NCBI GenBank assembly: GCA_025449115.1
Contig: JAHLKC010000014.1
Location: 248,001-312,000 of the forward strand
DNA: 64,000 bases
Source of the DNA: Chytridium lagenaria
Lineage: Eukaryota > Chytridiomycota > Chytridiomycetes > Chytridiales > Chytridiaceae
Direction: 5' to 3'
A model generated the notes under the pieces. It saw only the letters and a program-made list of their open reading frames with translations, searched no databases and was not told the DNA's origin. Position 1 is the first letter of the stretch. Each line of letters starts with the position of its first letter. A program made the translations under genes and the position numbers. Below are positions 1 through 17,866 of this stretch, in pieces.

Positions 1-1035
1 AGTGGTTGGCCCAAGTATATTTCTCATTTCATGGTTAACCTTACTTCAATTTATTTTAATTTTTTTTTTTTTTTTTTTTTGTATAGAAACTCAAAGACCT
101 CACGGCCACTCTTCGTCGAAACCTCCCTGAGTCGACACTTGCGGAGCTCAATGAGCGGGATATGGCAGAAAAGGAAGAACTTTTGAATCCTCCAAAACGC
201 GTTGCTAAGGAGTCTGAGTTGGTAGGCCGTCAATCTGGTTCAAAGGATTGGCGAGACTCTCGTGGTGAAAGTGGGGGTAGTAGTGCCTCTTATTCCAGTA
301 CGGTTAACTTATATGGTAACGGAATTACTAAAATTCTTATAGAGGGAAGCACTCTTTTCGATCTCACGGTCCCTGATACGCGAGCCACTTTTACTGGCTC
401 CTCAAAACTAGTACACACCCCGACCGCCTCTCTCGTTCTCACAGAATCCCTACCAGACCAACGCGGCGCCGTGTGGCTCCCCACCAATCTCGACCTCCCC
501 CTCCTAATAGAATTCGCACTCCGTATCACTCCAAGCGACGGTGCAGACGGCCTCGCCCTTGTCTTCCAAAGTCACTCCCCAACAGCTCTTGGAAAGGGCG
601 GCTCTGAGCTTGGATATGGAGGAATCCCGCATTCCCTTGCTGTCGAGTTTGATACGTACAGATCTGAAGATTCTTGTAACGACCCTATTGGGGACCATAT
701 TAGTGTGCATACGAGGGGTAAGACGCCAAATTCTGCGCATCACGCTTTTTCGTTGGGGTGTACGACAAGAGTGCCAAAATTAGCGACGGGGAAGCCTGTA
801 TGGGTTAGGGTGGTGTATCATCGAATACGGGATTGGAGGTATCTGCTTCGGAGGAGAAGCCAACAAAAGAAGAGGAATATGGGATGGTGTTGCAGGTGCC
901 GCTGGATATTTTGAAAACTATAGTGGCTGAGCCTGGGGCCCAGTCGTACGTGGGATTCACGGCTGCACTGGAGGTTTGCATCAAAAGCACGAGATATTGG
1001 AATGGAAAATGTACAGCATCGCAACGCTGTTATAA
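1..1035 (+). CDS. Probable peptide:N-glycanase C-terminus with L-type lectin domain (5' partial)
   Basis: Exons 1-14 and 87-1035, separated by a 72-nt intron (GTATAT...GTATAG after a long T run). The first ~60 residues end in an acidic LNERDMAEKEELL helix followed by GRQSGSKDW and RGE, which resembles the segment just after the transglutaminase core of cytosolic peptide:N-glycanases (GR.SG...W...RGE). The rest is a concanavalin A-like L-type lectin fold: a VEFDTY strand, a NDP..DHISVH metal loop, VPLDI, then VGFTAA and the closing HEILEWKM strand. Cytosolic PNGases strip N-glycans from misfolded ER proteins and usually carry a PAW or no C-terminal lectin, so this pairing is unusual. The reading frame needs one missing base near 818 and another near 966; the stop is TAA at 1033. 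The N-terminal catalytic core lies outside the window. The lectin domain is secure; the PNGase assignment is an inference. Confidence 0.6.
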
Positions 1036-1357
1036 TTTTTACATTTGCAAAATGCATGAAGGTCAAACTTCGTTTTTATGTAATAAACCGTTATAAAAGT
1101 TTTACATTGTTTCCTTCCCACAAACAAACAACCAAATAAAAAAACAAAACCGGACTAAAGGAGTAAGAGAACAAATGTAGCTGCCACATTTTTGCCCAAA
1201 GTAGCCGTCGGAGCCTTTTAAAGTTCACAACGATAACAGCAAGAGGTGGAGCGGGTAAAGAGGAAACACGAACAAAGAGGAGACAAGTTTAAGAAGGTAC
1301 TGAATTTGTATGTTGACACAAACGACGGATGAGACGGGAAAAAAACGAATAGATCTT
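1036..1357. other. Convergent 3' intergenic gap
   Basis: Gap between the convergent lectin gene and GFA1 stops. AT-rich with A tracts, consistent with two short 3' UTRs. I see no gene in it. Confidence 0.6.
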
Positions 1358-4247
<2,890 letters not shown>

Positions 4248-4963
4248 GATGTCTTTCGTTCAACGAAGTAACTGTTATGTGTAGAGTATGTGTTTGCGTG
4301 CTGATGCGATGCGGGTATGGGTTGATAGTTGATTGACTGTGATGAGACCAACAAGAACAAATGATGTATAGGCAAAGGATCAGCACAAGTAGCAGAACAA
4401 ACGTTTGATCATCGAGTAAGAGAAAACGCGCACACGCGATGAGCGCTGAGCGTGAAGGGAGGGGACGGACAGAGGCTCTTACCCTTGGTATACTCGCTCA
4501 GTCGGTCAGTTGCTCTGTGGGAGAGTTGTCGACGAAAGAATGATGGGATGTGGCTGGAAGAACAAGGGATTTGAAGAAATATCTTTGTGATTGTTGTCGC
4601 TTTGTGCGTGTTCAAAAATTTTCTAATTTCATTCTTGGAATTCAGAGGCAGTCGATGATGGCTGAACAGCCCCAGGCGGAACGCCTTTGACGGAACGTCT
4701 GATGTTATGAGGCTACTTCGACCACATTCTTTACCACCATTCTACGGTAAGCTAATGAGCGCGTGGAAGAAAAATTTCGCGCAATTAATGCATATTTCAT
4801 AATATGAAAAATGACCCACAAGGTCCCCCAAGTAAGAATAAAAATATTCTGTATTTCTTTAACAAAGAAAACAAACATGTGAGGCTCTTCACAAACACTC
4901 AATCGAATACAGTAACGTCACATTAGATAATAAAGAAACACGGCAGAAAATCAACAGCGAACT
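4248..4963. other. Intergenic region upstream of GFA1
   Basis: Between the GFA1 start and the LYS1 stop, both genes on the minus strand. It must hold the GFA1 promoter and 5' leader and the LYS1 3' UTR. I see no coding sequence or recognisable regulatory motif. Confidence 0.6.
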
Positions 4964-6507
<1,544 letters not shown>

Positions 6508-6833
6508 CTTGATATGTGTTGTAAGGGGTGTGTGTGTATGTGTGTAGGTTCTAATCCGAGGGTAATCTGAACGAGATCGTTGCAAAGGTCGCTAATGAAC
6601 GAAAAGACTCTGTCTGGTTTCAGGCTTTCTTTTTATTTCACGAAATGATGGTCTGGAACTCAAAACATAAAAAAACCTTGTCACAACAATTCGCAAAAAA
6701 AAAAAAAAGATGAGATTTTTGTGGAACTATCTCGGCAAAAAACAACTGATGAGTATTTAAAATAAATACCCGACTCAAAACAACTTCACATATGAAGCAC
6801 CCACTCCTTCCGTTCCACCCCGAACACTGGGAT
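6508..6833. other. Intergenic region upstream of LYS1
   Basis: Lies between the LYS1 start and the PGM stop. Contains a GT-rich run next to LYS1 and an A13 tract near 6695. Nothing else is recognisable. Confidence 0.5.
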
Positions 6834-9279
<2,446 letters not shown>

Positions 9280-9409
9280 GATGATGGGGAGTTTGATTGA
9301 AATGCAAGTTTGGGTGAGTCGGTGTTGCGCAATCGATGCAGTTCCAAATTTTATTTCAGAGGCTTTTCTAAGTGGGCCAATTATGCATGCACGTGAAGGA
9401 AGCCCTCCT

Positions 9410-10690
9410 TCAAGCACTCTTTATCTTTTGCGTGGCGGCTGCAAATTCAAGCAACGCCGCTTTCGCCTTTCCTGATGCAATGCTCTGACGCGCCAGTTCA
9501 ACTCCGTTCTTAAGGTCCGTTGCTTTGCCAGCGACCAAGAGGAGCGCAGCACAGTTCATCAACACAAAGTCCAAGATGGGGCCGTCAAGTGTTCCAGAAA
9601 GAAGTTGCATCATGAGATCGGCATTGTGAGGTGCGTCGCCTCCAGCTACGCTTGATATGGGATGTTCGGAAAGTCCAAAATCTGCAGGTGAGATGGTCAT
9701 TTCTGTAATGGCGCCATTCTCAATAGACCAAACTGTTGTCATGCCAACGGGTGAGATCTGTATCATCAACAGTCTGTAAGCAGTTCCTCTTTTCTGCATG
9801 GCTTTCTTCAATGCGTACCTCATCAAGGCCAATATCGCCGTTCACAACCCAGGCACGCTCCATCCTTAAGATCAAAAGAGCCTCCGCCATTAATCGACCA
9901 AGATTCTTGGAATGAACACCAATGACAGCCCTCCCAGGCTTTGCCGGGTTGGTCAAAGGTCCCAACCTATTAAGAAAACCTTGCGCTTAGTCAAAAGGAT
10001 TTGCACCAAAAAACCTCACAAGTTGAAGATAGTCCGAACACCAATCTCCTTCCTAGGTCCCGCAACATGCCTCATAGCAGGGTGAAACACTTGTGCAAAC
10101 AAAAAGCAAAACCGATTCCGTTCCAACAACGCCGGCATTGCATCAACAGGCAAATCTTTCAAAGCACACCCCAAAGCCTCCAACACGTCCGCAGATCCAC
10201 ATGACGACGATGATGCCCTGTTCCCATGCTTCTCATAATCAGTATTTCCGTGATCGTGCCCGTTTCCTCACCTTTGCGACATAACAACCTATGTAAAACC
10301 TAAGTCAGCAACCTTCCAAAGGTTCTCGGATAAACTCGTACCACATCCTGATGCAATAATGCTGCTTGCTGTAGAGACATTAAAGGTATCCTGTCCGTCA
10401 CCCCCCGTCCCTACGATATCCACAACAACCTCTTTCGTCAAAAGGGATTCAGTGGGGATCGGGAAATCAACAGAGAAAGATCGCATGACCCTTGCAACGC
10501 TAGCAATCACTGCAGGATCATTTTCCTTTCCAGAAGTCTTGAGCGATATGAGGAAGGCTCCAATCTGAGCCTGGGAAGCCTCTCCGTCCATTATTAGGCG
10601 CACTAACGATGCGACATGATCCGGAGTGAAGGCCGCGGGTGAGTTGATTAAGCCCTTAAGCAGGTCTTGAACTGATGGTGATGATGGCAT
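9410..10690 (-). CDS. TRP4: Anthranilate phosphoribosyltransferase
   Basis: Transfers phosphoribose from PRPP to anthranilate in tryptophan synthesis (EC 2.4.2.18). Exons 10342-10690, 10272-10288, 10020-10228, 9819-9966 and 9410-9757 give 356 residues with no frame break. Visible motifs: [14 protein letters not shown] (the glycine-rich PRPP/Mg loop), [34 protein letters not shown] and [10 protein letters not shown]. Exon 2 is 17 nt and encodes CYVAK up to the K/H boundary. The start Met opens [14 protein letters not shown], directly opposite the MSD1 start. The 130-bp gap to PGM downstream holds nothing recognisable. Confidence 0.96.
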
Positions 10691-10757
10691 TCAAAATAGA
10701 TCTTGAAAGTGACAAAGGAGACACAAAATATAAAAAAAAGAAGAAACTCCTTCAAGC
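10691..10757. promoter_or_regulatory. 67-bp divergent promoter, TRP4/MSD1
   Basis: Only 67 bp separate the start codons of TRP4 (-) and the mitochondrial AspRS (+), so both core promoters and both leaders must fit here or overlap the genes. It contains an A-rich stretch (10726-10745). No TATA box is obvious. Confidence 0.6.
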
Positions 10758-12562
10758 ATGTTGCGGGGTTCGTCGCGGATCTTCAGAAGTCATCTTTGCG
10801 GAGAGTTGGGAACCGCAAATGTCGGACAGAAAGTGGTGGTATCGGGATGGGCGCTTAAGCCGCGAAAGATTGGCGATGATATGGCATTCGTGCCTCTCAA
10901 GGATCATTCAGGGACAGTTCAACTTGTCGTCAACTCGGCAGGCAAGAAGGACCTTGAGAAGATTCGGCAGCAGTTGCTGTCGCTCAACCCTGAGAGTGTC
11001 ATCTCTGTCACAGGGAAAGTTCGGTCCAGACCTGATTTTGCGGTCCAAGCAAACACGCGAGGTGGGGCTATAGAGGTCGAGATTTCCGATTGTGAAATTC
11101 TTAACGAATGCGAGCAAATGCCATTCTCGCTTCTCACATCAAAAAAATGGCCAAACGAAGAGGTTTTACTTCAACATCGTTTCATTGTTATGAGGAATAC
11201 AAAGCTACAAGAAAACCTTCGGAAACGATCCGCAGCATCTCAAGCAGTTCGATCCGTTCTTACGTCTGACGGTTTCGTTGAAGTCGAGACCCCTTATCTC
11301 TTTAAAAGCACACCTGAAGGATCTCGTGAATTCCTCGTACCAACACGGAAGGCTGGCCAGTTTTTCGCTCTGCCGCAAAGCCCTCAGCAATTTAAACAAG
11401 TTCTTATGGCCGGGGGCATTGACAAATACTTTCAATTTGCGCGATGCTTTCGTGATGAATCACTGGGTTCGGACAGGCAGCCTGAATTCACTCAGATTGA
11501 TATGGAGATGGCGTTCATTGAGCCGAGTGATATCAAGGGCATTACGGAGAAGATTGTCGCAGAGATTTGGAAAGTAACAACTGGAGAAGACGTGAAGCCA
11601 CCATTCGAGAGCATGAGCTATAATACAGCAATGCAAACGTATGGGTCAGATAAGCCCGACTTGCGTTTTGGCCTAGAAATCACAGAGTTCGCTACGGACT
11701 CACCTTCACATGTCGTTGACGCATTGGTGATTCCCAACGGTTCTTCTTTGTTTCAAAATGGAGACGTGAAGGGGCTCAAATCGTCAATCCTCACTGAGAC
11801 TTTCCCTCTTTACGGTGGCAAAGTTCACCCTAGCGACATTGAGTTTATCCGTGTCGCGGAGAAGAACTTGCGTAAATGGTCCGATGTCTCCATTTTGAAA
11901 GGTGTTGACGCTGAGCACATTCAATTCACTTTAAAACCAAAGTCCAACGACATGATTGTGGTCAATAGAAGAAAGACAGGTTTGTGGGGAGGCTCCACTG
12001 CATTAGGAAGAACCCGACTTTTTATTGCGGCCGCCCTTCGCAAAAAGGATGCCCTCTCCATATCATCACAAAATAAGTTTCTTTGGGTCGAAGACTTTCC
12101 TCTCTTTTCGCCATCCGCCGAAGACCCCTGTGCTCTCGAATCCACCCACCACCCTTTCACCGCTCCCGTTCGAGACGATACCTTCCTGATGCTAAATAAC
12201 CTCTCAAGACACGCGCTCTCCATTACGATCTTGTGCTTAACGGCCAAGAAATTGGTGGAGGATCCATCAGGATTCACAACCCTAATTTCCAACGGTTCGT
12301 CATGGAGAAGATACTCGGGCTCTCATCTGCACGTGTTGAGCGTGATTTCGGACATCTTCTTAAGGCGTTGCAGTATGGGTGTCCACCCCATGGCGGCATT
12401 GCTTTAGGGTTAGATCGAATAATGTCGATTGTGTGTGGAACCGATAGCATTCGTGATGTGATTGCTTTTCCTAAACTGGCTGGTGGTGATCTGTTTACAA
12501 ACAGTCCGGGTAAAGTTCCTGAAGCCACACTGAGTGAATATAACATAAAGATTGTTGAATAA
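10758..12562 (+). CDS. MSD1: Mitochondrial aspartyl-tRNA synthetase
   Basis: Class IIb synthetase of bacterial type that charges mitochondrial tRNA-Asp (EC 6.1.1.12). Single exon. The basic N-terminus MLRGSSRIFRSHLCG looks like a mitochondrial presequence and is followed by an OB-fold anticodon domain (VSGWALKPRKIGDDMAFV). The catalytic domain has motif 1 around VRSVLTSDGFVEVETP, the LPQSPQQFKQ loop, motif 2 CFRDESLGSDRQPEFTQID and motif 3 GIALGLDRI. The GAD-like insertion of bacterial-type enzymes lies between motifs 2 and 3. The frame shifts once near 12200, where C2 should be C3 (NNP..KTRALHYDLVLNG). Corrected length is about 601 residues, typical for the family. Confidence 0.95.
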
Positions 12563-12647
12563 GTGTAGTTTTATACTGTCAAAGCCATGAAATTTACAAT
12601 CCACCTGTACGTGATCCAGCAATATTTTTGGTTGATTGTTCAAATGC

Positions 12648-13737
12648 ATGTCCGAAACCATGTCAAAACGACAAACCCTTACCATCTCATCCCTCAATGT
12701 TCTCTCTGGCTCATCCAAGATATCCAAGCCTAAACGATCCGCTCCCAAAAAGATACCAGCCACGGATTCACCAAAGGTTCAACAAACCATCTTGAATCTT
12801 GGCCAGAAGGATGCAGGAATTCGGAATTGCAAGGGTTGCGGGATGAGGTTTTCCACTGTCTGCAAGGATGACGAAACTGTGCATCGCAGATTTCATCAGG
12901 CGGCTACGGAAGGGTTTCAGTATGTCTGTATTCTAGTCTTTGTTACAGTTTCCAACCGCGATCGTGTCTTTAGAATCCAGCTTCCAGTGGTGGATACACG
13001 ATCATAAACAATACGGTCAATAATTCTGGATCAAAAATCATTATGGTGAACTCAGAAGCATCAGCAGCGGATAGGAAAAAGGTTGGATTCTTATTTCTTG
13101 TTATTCTGAATTTATTAGATGATGGAGATATTTGACATCGTCGATTGGGAATTAGGCGCATGTCCACGAACCTCCGTTGATGCACAATGCCAGGTACAGT
13201 TTCGTATAATGTATAGAAATGAGGAATCCTTACTTTGTTCTAGATGTTTCTTTACATTTCAAGCACAAGTCGCATTCTAGGATGTGTGATCGCAGAGCAA
13301 ATAAAACATGCATATCGGGTTGTACCTCAACCAAAGGAGTTGAATCCGTCGTTGGCAAACGGGCAGTGCAATATGAGTTAGCTTTGAACGACTTTCCTTT
13401 TTGGCTGATAAGTCTCATAGTTCCTCAACAAAAGTACAAGCGTTTTGTGGTATTAGCCGAATCTGGGTAGCATCTTTTGCGAGGAGACAAAAAATAGCTA
13501 TACATTTGCTTGGTGATTTACACTTTGTTATTTTCCCTAACGTTTCTAGATGCTGTCAGGTTCGACCATTTATTGGATCAATGACATGATTTTTCATCTT
13601 ACAATTTATTCAGGTCATCATTTCTTTATGGCTATAACTTTTCAGAAGACGATATTGCGTTCTCGCAGCCCACCTCTCTCGGTCGTAAACTTGCAGAAAG
13701 CTACTGCAATCGCCCTGACTTCCTCGTGTACATTTGA
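12648..13737 (+). CDS. ECO1: Sister-chromatid cohesion acetyltransferase
   Basis: Acetylates the cohesin subunit Smc3 at the replication fork to lock sister chromatids. Exons 12648-12919, 12988-13081, 13119-13193, 13244-13365, 13421-13512, 13550-13559 and 13614-13737 give 262 residues in frame. The N-terminus is basic, then comes the C2H2 finger CKGCGMRFSTVCKDDETVHRRFH. The acetyltransferase domain shows EIFDIVDWELG, MFLYISSTSRILGCVIAE, CGISRIWV, the ARRQKIA acetyl-CoA loop and DDIAFSQPTSLGRKLAESY. Exon 6 is just 10 nt. The second exon's acceptor (after 12987) was chosen because it keeps the frame. 58 bp separate it from the next gene. Confidence 0.9.
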
Positions 13738-13795
13738 GAGAGGTCTTTGTATAAAATAAAACTTGAAAATCTTTTTTTTTTCGGACACTTGTTCA

Positions 13796-14816
13796 ATGAC
13801 GATGGAAGAGGCCAATTTTGACAACCGTAAAGGCTTGGACCTCAAGTCCCTCAACATAAAACCTGATTGTCGGTCAGTTAGCGTTTGCAATTGTGCGATA
13901 TCATCCTTAGATGGTAAGCCTGAAATCTGCCTGCCTTTACCGCTCCCGGTTTGCTCAGGTTTACCTAAATATCAAACACTTTTCGCAGCATTCCCCAGTC
14001 ATGCCAAACTCGAGAAGTTGAAGCTCATGGACAACAAGATATCAAGCATAAACCTCTTTGAAACAAATTCTTACCCCGCGCTCAAGTATCTGGACCTCTC
14101 GAATAACCGCATCGCGTCTTTGAATGATCTGCAACCTCTGAAGAAGCTTACAGCGCTCACACACATCAACTTAATGGAGAACAAGGTGTGCAATGTGAAA
14201 GGGTTTAAGGACGAGGTGTTTAAACTTGTACCCAATTTGCAATCTTTGGATGGAATTGACCGGTAGACTTCCCATTTTTTATTACAATCATATTGAATAA
14301 TATGCTAGCAACGGTAAAGAAGTTCCCGAACTTGATTCTGATGAAGGGGAGGATGATGAAGACGATGACGAAGAGGATGCGTATGAGTCGGAGGCTGAGT
14401 CTGGTGAAGAGAATGGAGAGAGTGCTGTTGCCGCCGCAAAGGACAATGAAGAGGCTGAGGAAGAGGATGACGAGGAGGACATTGAAGACGACGATGAGGA
14501 TGAAGAGGATGAAGAAGACGAAGTTGGCGATGACGATGGCCCTGGCTTGAAGTTTTTAATTGAGGTAAATCTTATTTTACTTCAACCCTTTTTCTTATTG
14601 CTTCTCTTAAACTCTTTGTATTTTAATTATAAAACGTTTTATCTTTTCTGATCTCACCCACAATATACATTCACCCACTTGGCAATATAAATGAAGGGCG
14701 ACATTGGAGCAGAAGCATCGGAGGACGACGAGGATTATCAAGAAGAAGAAGAAGGCGCCCGCAAGCGAAAGGCAGCGGGTGCCAAACCTTCAGCAAAGAA
14801 GCAGAAAGCAGATTGA
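13796..14816 (+). CDS. ANP32-like acidic leucine-rich nuclear phosphoprotein
   Basis: Exons 13796-13913, 13959-14262, 14309-14564 and 14697-14816 give 265 residues. The N-terminal half has leucine-rich repeats (LEKLKLMDNKIS, LKYLDLSNNRIASL, LTHINLMENKVCNV) capped by VPNLQSLDGIDR. The C-terminal half is an almost pure Asp/Glu tract of about 90 residues followed by a basic nuclear signal (ARKRKAAGAK, AKKQK). This is the layout of ANP32/LANP histone chaperones and phosphatase inhibitors, which are nuclear. The first intron (13914-13958) is exactly 45 nt and open in frame, so retention would add 15 residues instead of breaking the protein. Confidence 0.88.
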
Positions 14817-14874
14817 ATAAAAATGATTGAAAAGTGAATAGTTGTTATAGAAGTTTCTTAATAAATCCCCGAAA

Positions 14875-15967
14875 ATGTTTTTCGAAGCCAAACTGAACGA
14901 TTCCAAACTGCTCCTGCTCTTGCTCAAAGCAATAAATTATTCGCCGACAGTGATCTGCTTGTTCAACGCTCAAGGCGCAAGGTTCACCGTCGAAACGTCA
15001 AAGTCGGCACAGTCCCATGCATATCTCCCAAAATCCTTCTTTCAGAATTACAATCTTCTGACAGGTTTGACATATCGCCATTTCTGCTATGATCTCTTAA
15101 ATCCTTCTTAGAAACCGAAGAAAACAGCCTGGAAATCGGTGTTGACCTCAACACTCTACTGGAATGCCTTTCAATCTATGGAGGTTCCACATCCATCCAA
15201 ATGGGCAACAACCCGGCTGCTGTGCATAACAACCCTAATGAAAGCAGGAACAGTCCCGTTTCTCTTTTGATTAGATGCGTGGATACTTCAGAGATTAGTT
15301 TAACGTTCGTTGGCTTTATTTATCTGATTATACTATCAACAGTTGATTTACATTTTTTGCATACAAGACTTCAGGACACGGAGAGCATCACCGAATGCCA
15401 ACTCAAAACCTTTGAGACGGAGCCATTAGCAGATATTGATGCTAATTTTCGCGATCATCCTGTTGACTGTAAACTTATTATGAATGTAACTGCATCTTTT
15501 ATTTTTCTTGACATATCATAGTCCAGGTGGTTGCGTGATGCATTTTCAGAACTTGACTCCACTGCTGACAAGACCACATTTCTGATGTCGCCCAGGGAGC
15601 CTTTCTTCCGATTAAGTGCTTCGGGTGTATCAGGAGATACGGAGATTGACTATCCAAAGGACACCGAAGTGATGGAATCTTTTTCATGTCGAAGTCAAAC
15701 ACAAGTAGAGTAAGGAGAGATTTAGGAGTATTTTAACCTTTCACAAGATATTCCAACTCTCTACTGCAACACACTTTGAAAGCTTTGGTGCTATCTTCAA
15801 AAACTTCCATTCGAATCAATTCCGCGAGTTTTCTTTCCATGCAATTCATGTTACCAGCTCGCGACAAAGAAGTACTATTTGTTGAATTTATGGTAATGAA
15901 AACAGAACAAGCTCTCCTAAATTCATTCTCAGTGCTCTCCTCTAGTCGAAAGCTAAACCTTTGCTGA
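14875..15967 (+). CDS. RAD1: 9-1-1 checkpoint clamp subunit Rad1
   Basis: PCNA-like subunit of the Rad9-Rad1-Hus1 clamp that signals DNA damage to ATR/Mec1. The name follows metazoan and S. pombe use, not S. cerevisiae RAD1. Exons 14875-15064, 15112-15304, 15368-15485, 15522-15709 and 15748-15967 give 302 residues in frame. Matches include LLLLLKAINYSPTVICLF, ARFTVETSKSAQSHAYL, the central loop LREAFSELD, FFRLSASGVSG, IDYPKDTEVMESF and TKALVLSSKTSIRI. The last ~25 residues (from VMKTEQ) are not family-like. An alternative intron from 15892 to about 15944 is possible, so the exact C-terminus is uncertain. Two introns are 36 and 38 nt. Confidence 0.9.
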
Positions 15968-16038
15968 TTTCTTCGTTGAAGTTTATTTTGCCCGCAAATT
16001 GCAATATTAGAGTACATGGAAATAAAATGCACGACAAC

Positions 16039-17825
16039 TTATTCCTTCAATTCGATATTGATAGAAGCATTCAAAACCTTCGCAGACTCCAGACTTTCTT
16101 CCATTTTAGAGGAAAGAGCATCGCGGAAATTCAAAAGCTTCCACATTGTTATAATTCATTGTCTAACTTATTTACCTCAAATGGTTTTGATGCTACTTCG
16201 GCACACACTCCTTTTACGAACTCGAACAAATAGAGAACCTTATCGGATTTAAGAAACTTGCGTACTTGTCGTGAGCCGTCTTCCATGAAACAACATTAAA
16301 TGCATTTTTACTAGAAGTGAAAACCTGGCATGCGAAATTGTAGTCTTGTAGTGTCACCAGCTAAGGGTTCATCTCTCACGTTCCCTTTGATGAGTAAAGT
16401 GGGATCTAATACATTAGCTTTGTTTCGCAATAACTATATCTTCTCACCTTTAGCTTCCACAGTAAGTTCCGCTTCTTGAATCTCCACAGCCTCCGATCCC
16501 ATTGAAGCCGCAAGGGCCAACCGAAGTTGATCTTCTTCGGAAAGCTCCGAAACAGGCACGTCCTAAAAAAATCATCAATCAATTGACACCAAAAAGTAAA
16601 ATTACCTGCTTCTTCTTCTTCTTCTTTCTACCTTCGTCCGAGGTAAGCGAGTGCATTTCGAGAAATTCTTCAACTAAGGCGTATTAGCAAACAATTCGAC
16701 AGTGAGAAGGTAACCTTCTTGCATAAATTCTTGGGGCGATAAACTTTCGTGCCATTTTTTGACGCGTTCGCCTGTCAGATATACATTATAAACTCATATT
16801 CAAAATCATATTTTACCTGTTCTGGATCTACAATAGCAAAGTACGGGTAATGATCGACAGGGTAGAATGTGAGATGCTTCGGCCTTCCTCTGTATGTGAC
16901 ATGTGCTAAAAGACTCATTAATTGTAAGTACAGAATTTTTGACTACAAAGATGAAAATGAAACGCTCTTTGATGAATTGTTTAATTTCTACGTCGCAATG
17001 TTACCACAATATATGAACAACACGTATACCAGACTTATTCCATAAATCCCGCTTAAGAGCCTCGCAAACAAACTCCGTTCTATCAGACACCGTAATCAAG
17101 ATCCATTTGGAAGTACTTCGCGCCAGATGCCTTGCCTAAGTAGTAAATGTTACTACATAACATGACAAACGCGCTTACGTGGTCAAAATCTCCATCAAAC
17201 ATAATGTCATACGGAGGTCTTAACGTGTCAGATGTAATCAATAGAAAACACTAACTCAAACATCTTTGTAAGTCTGCTGCTTTTGTCAGATGAGCTGCCT
17301 GAAGTCATCATGAGTCGAGCTCATAGTTAGGATATCATACCAACTTCGGAGGAAGAAAATGCTGACCCTGAGGCTACTTCAGGTCTAGAGCGTGCACGAC
17401 GAACTGGCGGTCGAACGACTTCAAAAAGTGCTCAGCTATGTGAACATTAATGTAATTCAATACCTTCATGCTCCCAATCTTCCTCTGTCCCATAATCGCC
17501 CCCTACAAGTACTTCATGCTTTGGAGCTATAGGAGCTCGAATTTCGTTCTCAGTCTCCCATCTAACGCCAGTCCCCGTTTCAAAGTCATCATTAGTGTGA
17601 ATCCCTTTGGTCCAAGCTTGCTCCTGTATGGCTAGACAAATCCTGTCCTCCGCTCTCCAGAAACAGAGACACCGCGGCATTCACATTTCCCTCCGAGACC
17701 TTTAGCCAAGTCAACGATTGCACAAGAGCCCTTGACAATTAAACCTGAAGATATGATTGAGCTGTCTCCGGCGTTGCGCCTGTAATGGATATGAAGGTCA
17801 AAATGGCCTCGTCATCAACGTCCAT
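16039..17825 (-). CDS. UBA-UAS-UBX protein, Cdc48/p97 adaptor (UBX5/UBXN7-like)
   Basis: Recruits ubiquitylated clients and cullin ligases to Cdc48/p97. Fourteen exons: 17745-17825, 17464-17699, 17341-17430, 17256-17298, 17179-17218, 17030-17135, 16947-16987, 16817-16905, 16715-16771, 16606-16673, 16448-16562, 16325-16405, 16176-16279 and 16039-16137. Order of domains: UBA-like TGATPETAQSYLQ..GNVNAAVSLFLE; UAS thioredoxin-like PPYDIMFDGDF, KWILITVSDRTEFVC and LKRDLW; a UIM in EEDQLRLALAASMGSE; and a C-terminal UBX domain RLQFRMPDGSRQVRKF. About 416 residues. Three frame corrections are needed: exon 2, near 16888, and the 16771/16817 junction. Introns are tiny (33-45 nt; the 33-nt one is 17431-17463). 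It converges on RAD1, with 71 bp between the stops. Confidence 0.85.
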
Positions 17826-17866
17826 TCTAGCTTGATTTTTTGCAACAAGTCTGTTGGTCGGACAAA
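17826..17866. promoter_or_regulatory. 41-bp divergent promoter, UBX5-like/LSM6
   Basis: Start codons of the UBX5-like gene (-) and LSM6 (+) are 41 bp apart, with no room for two separate conventional promoters. Contains a short T run (17836-17841). Either transcription starts inside the opposite gene or leaders are almost absent. Confidence 0.6.

Noticed and set aside
14288..14482. Poly-Ser frame on the minus strand
   Set aside because: Shadow of the ANP32-like acidic tract.
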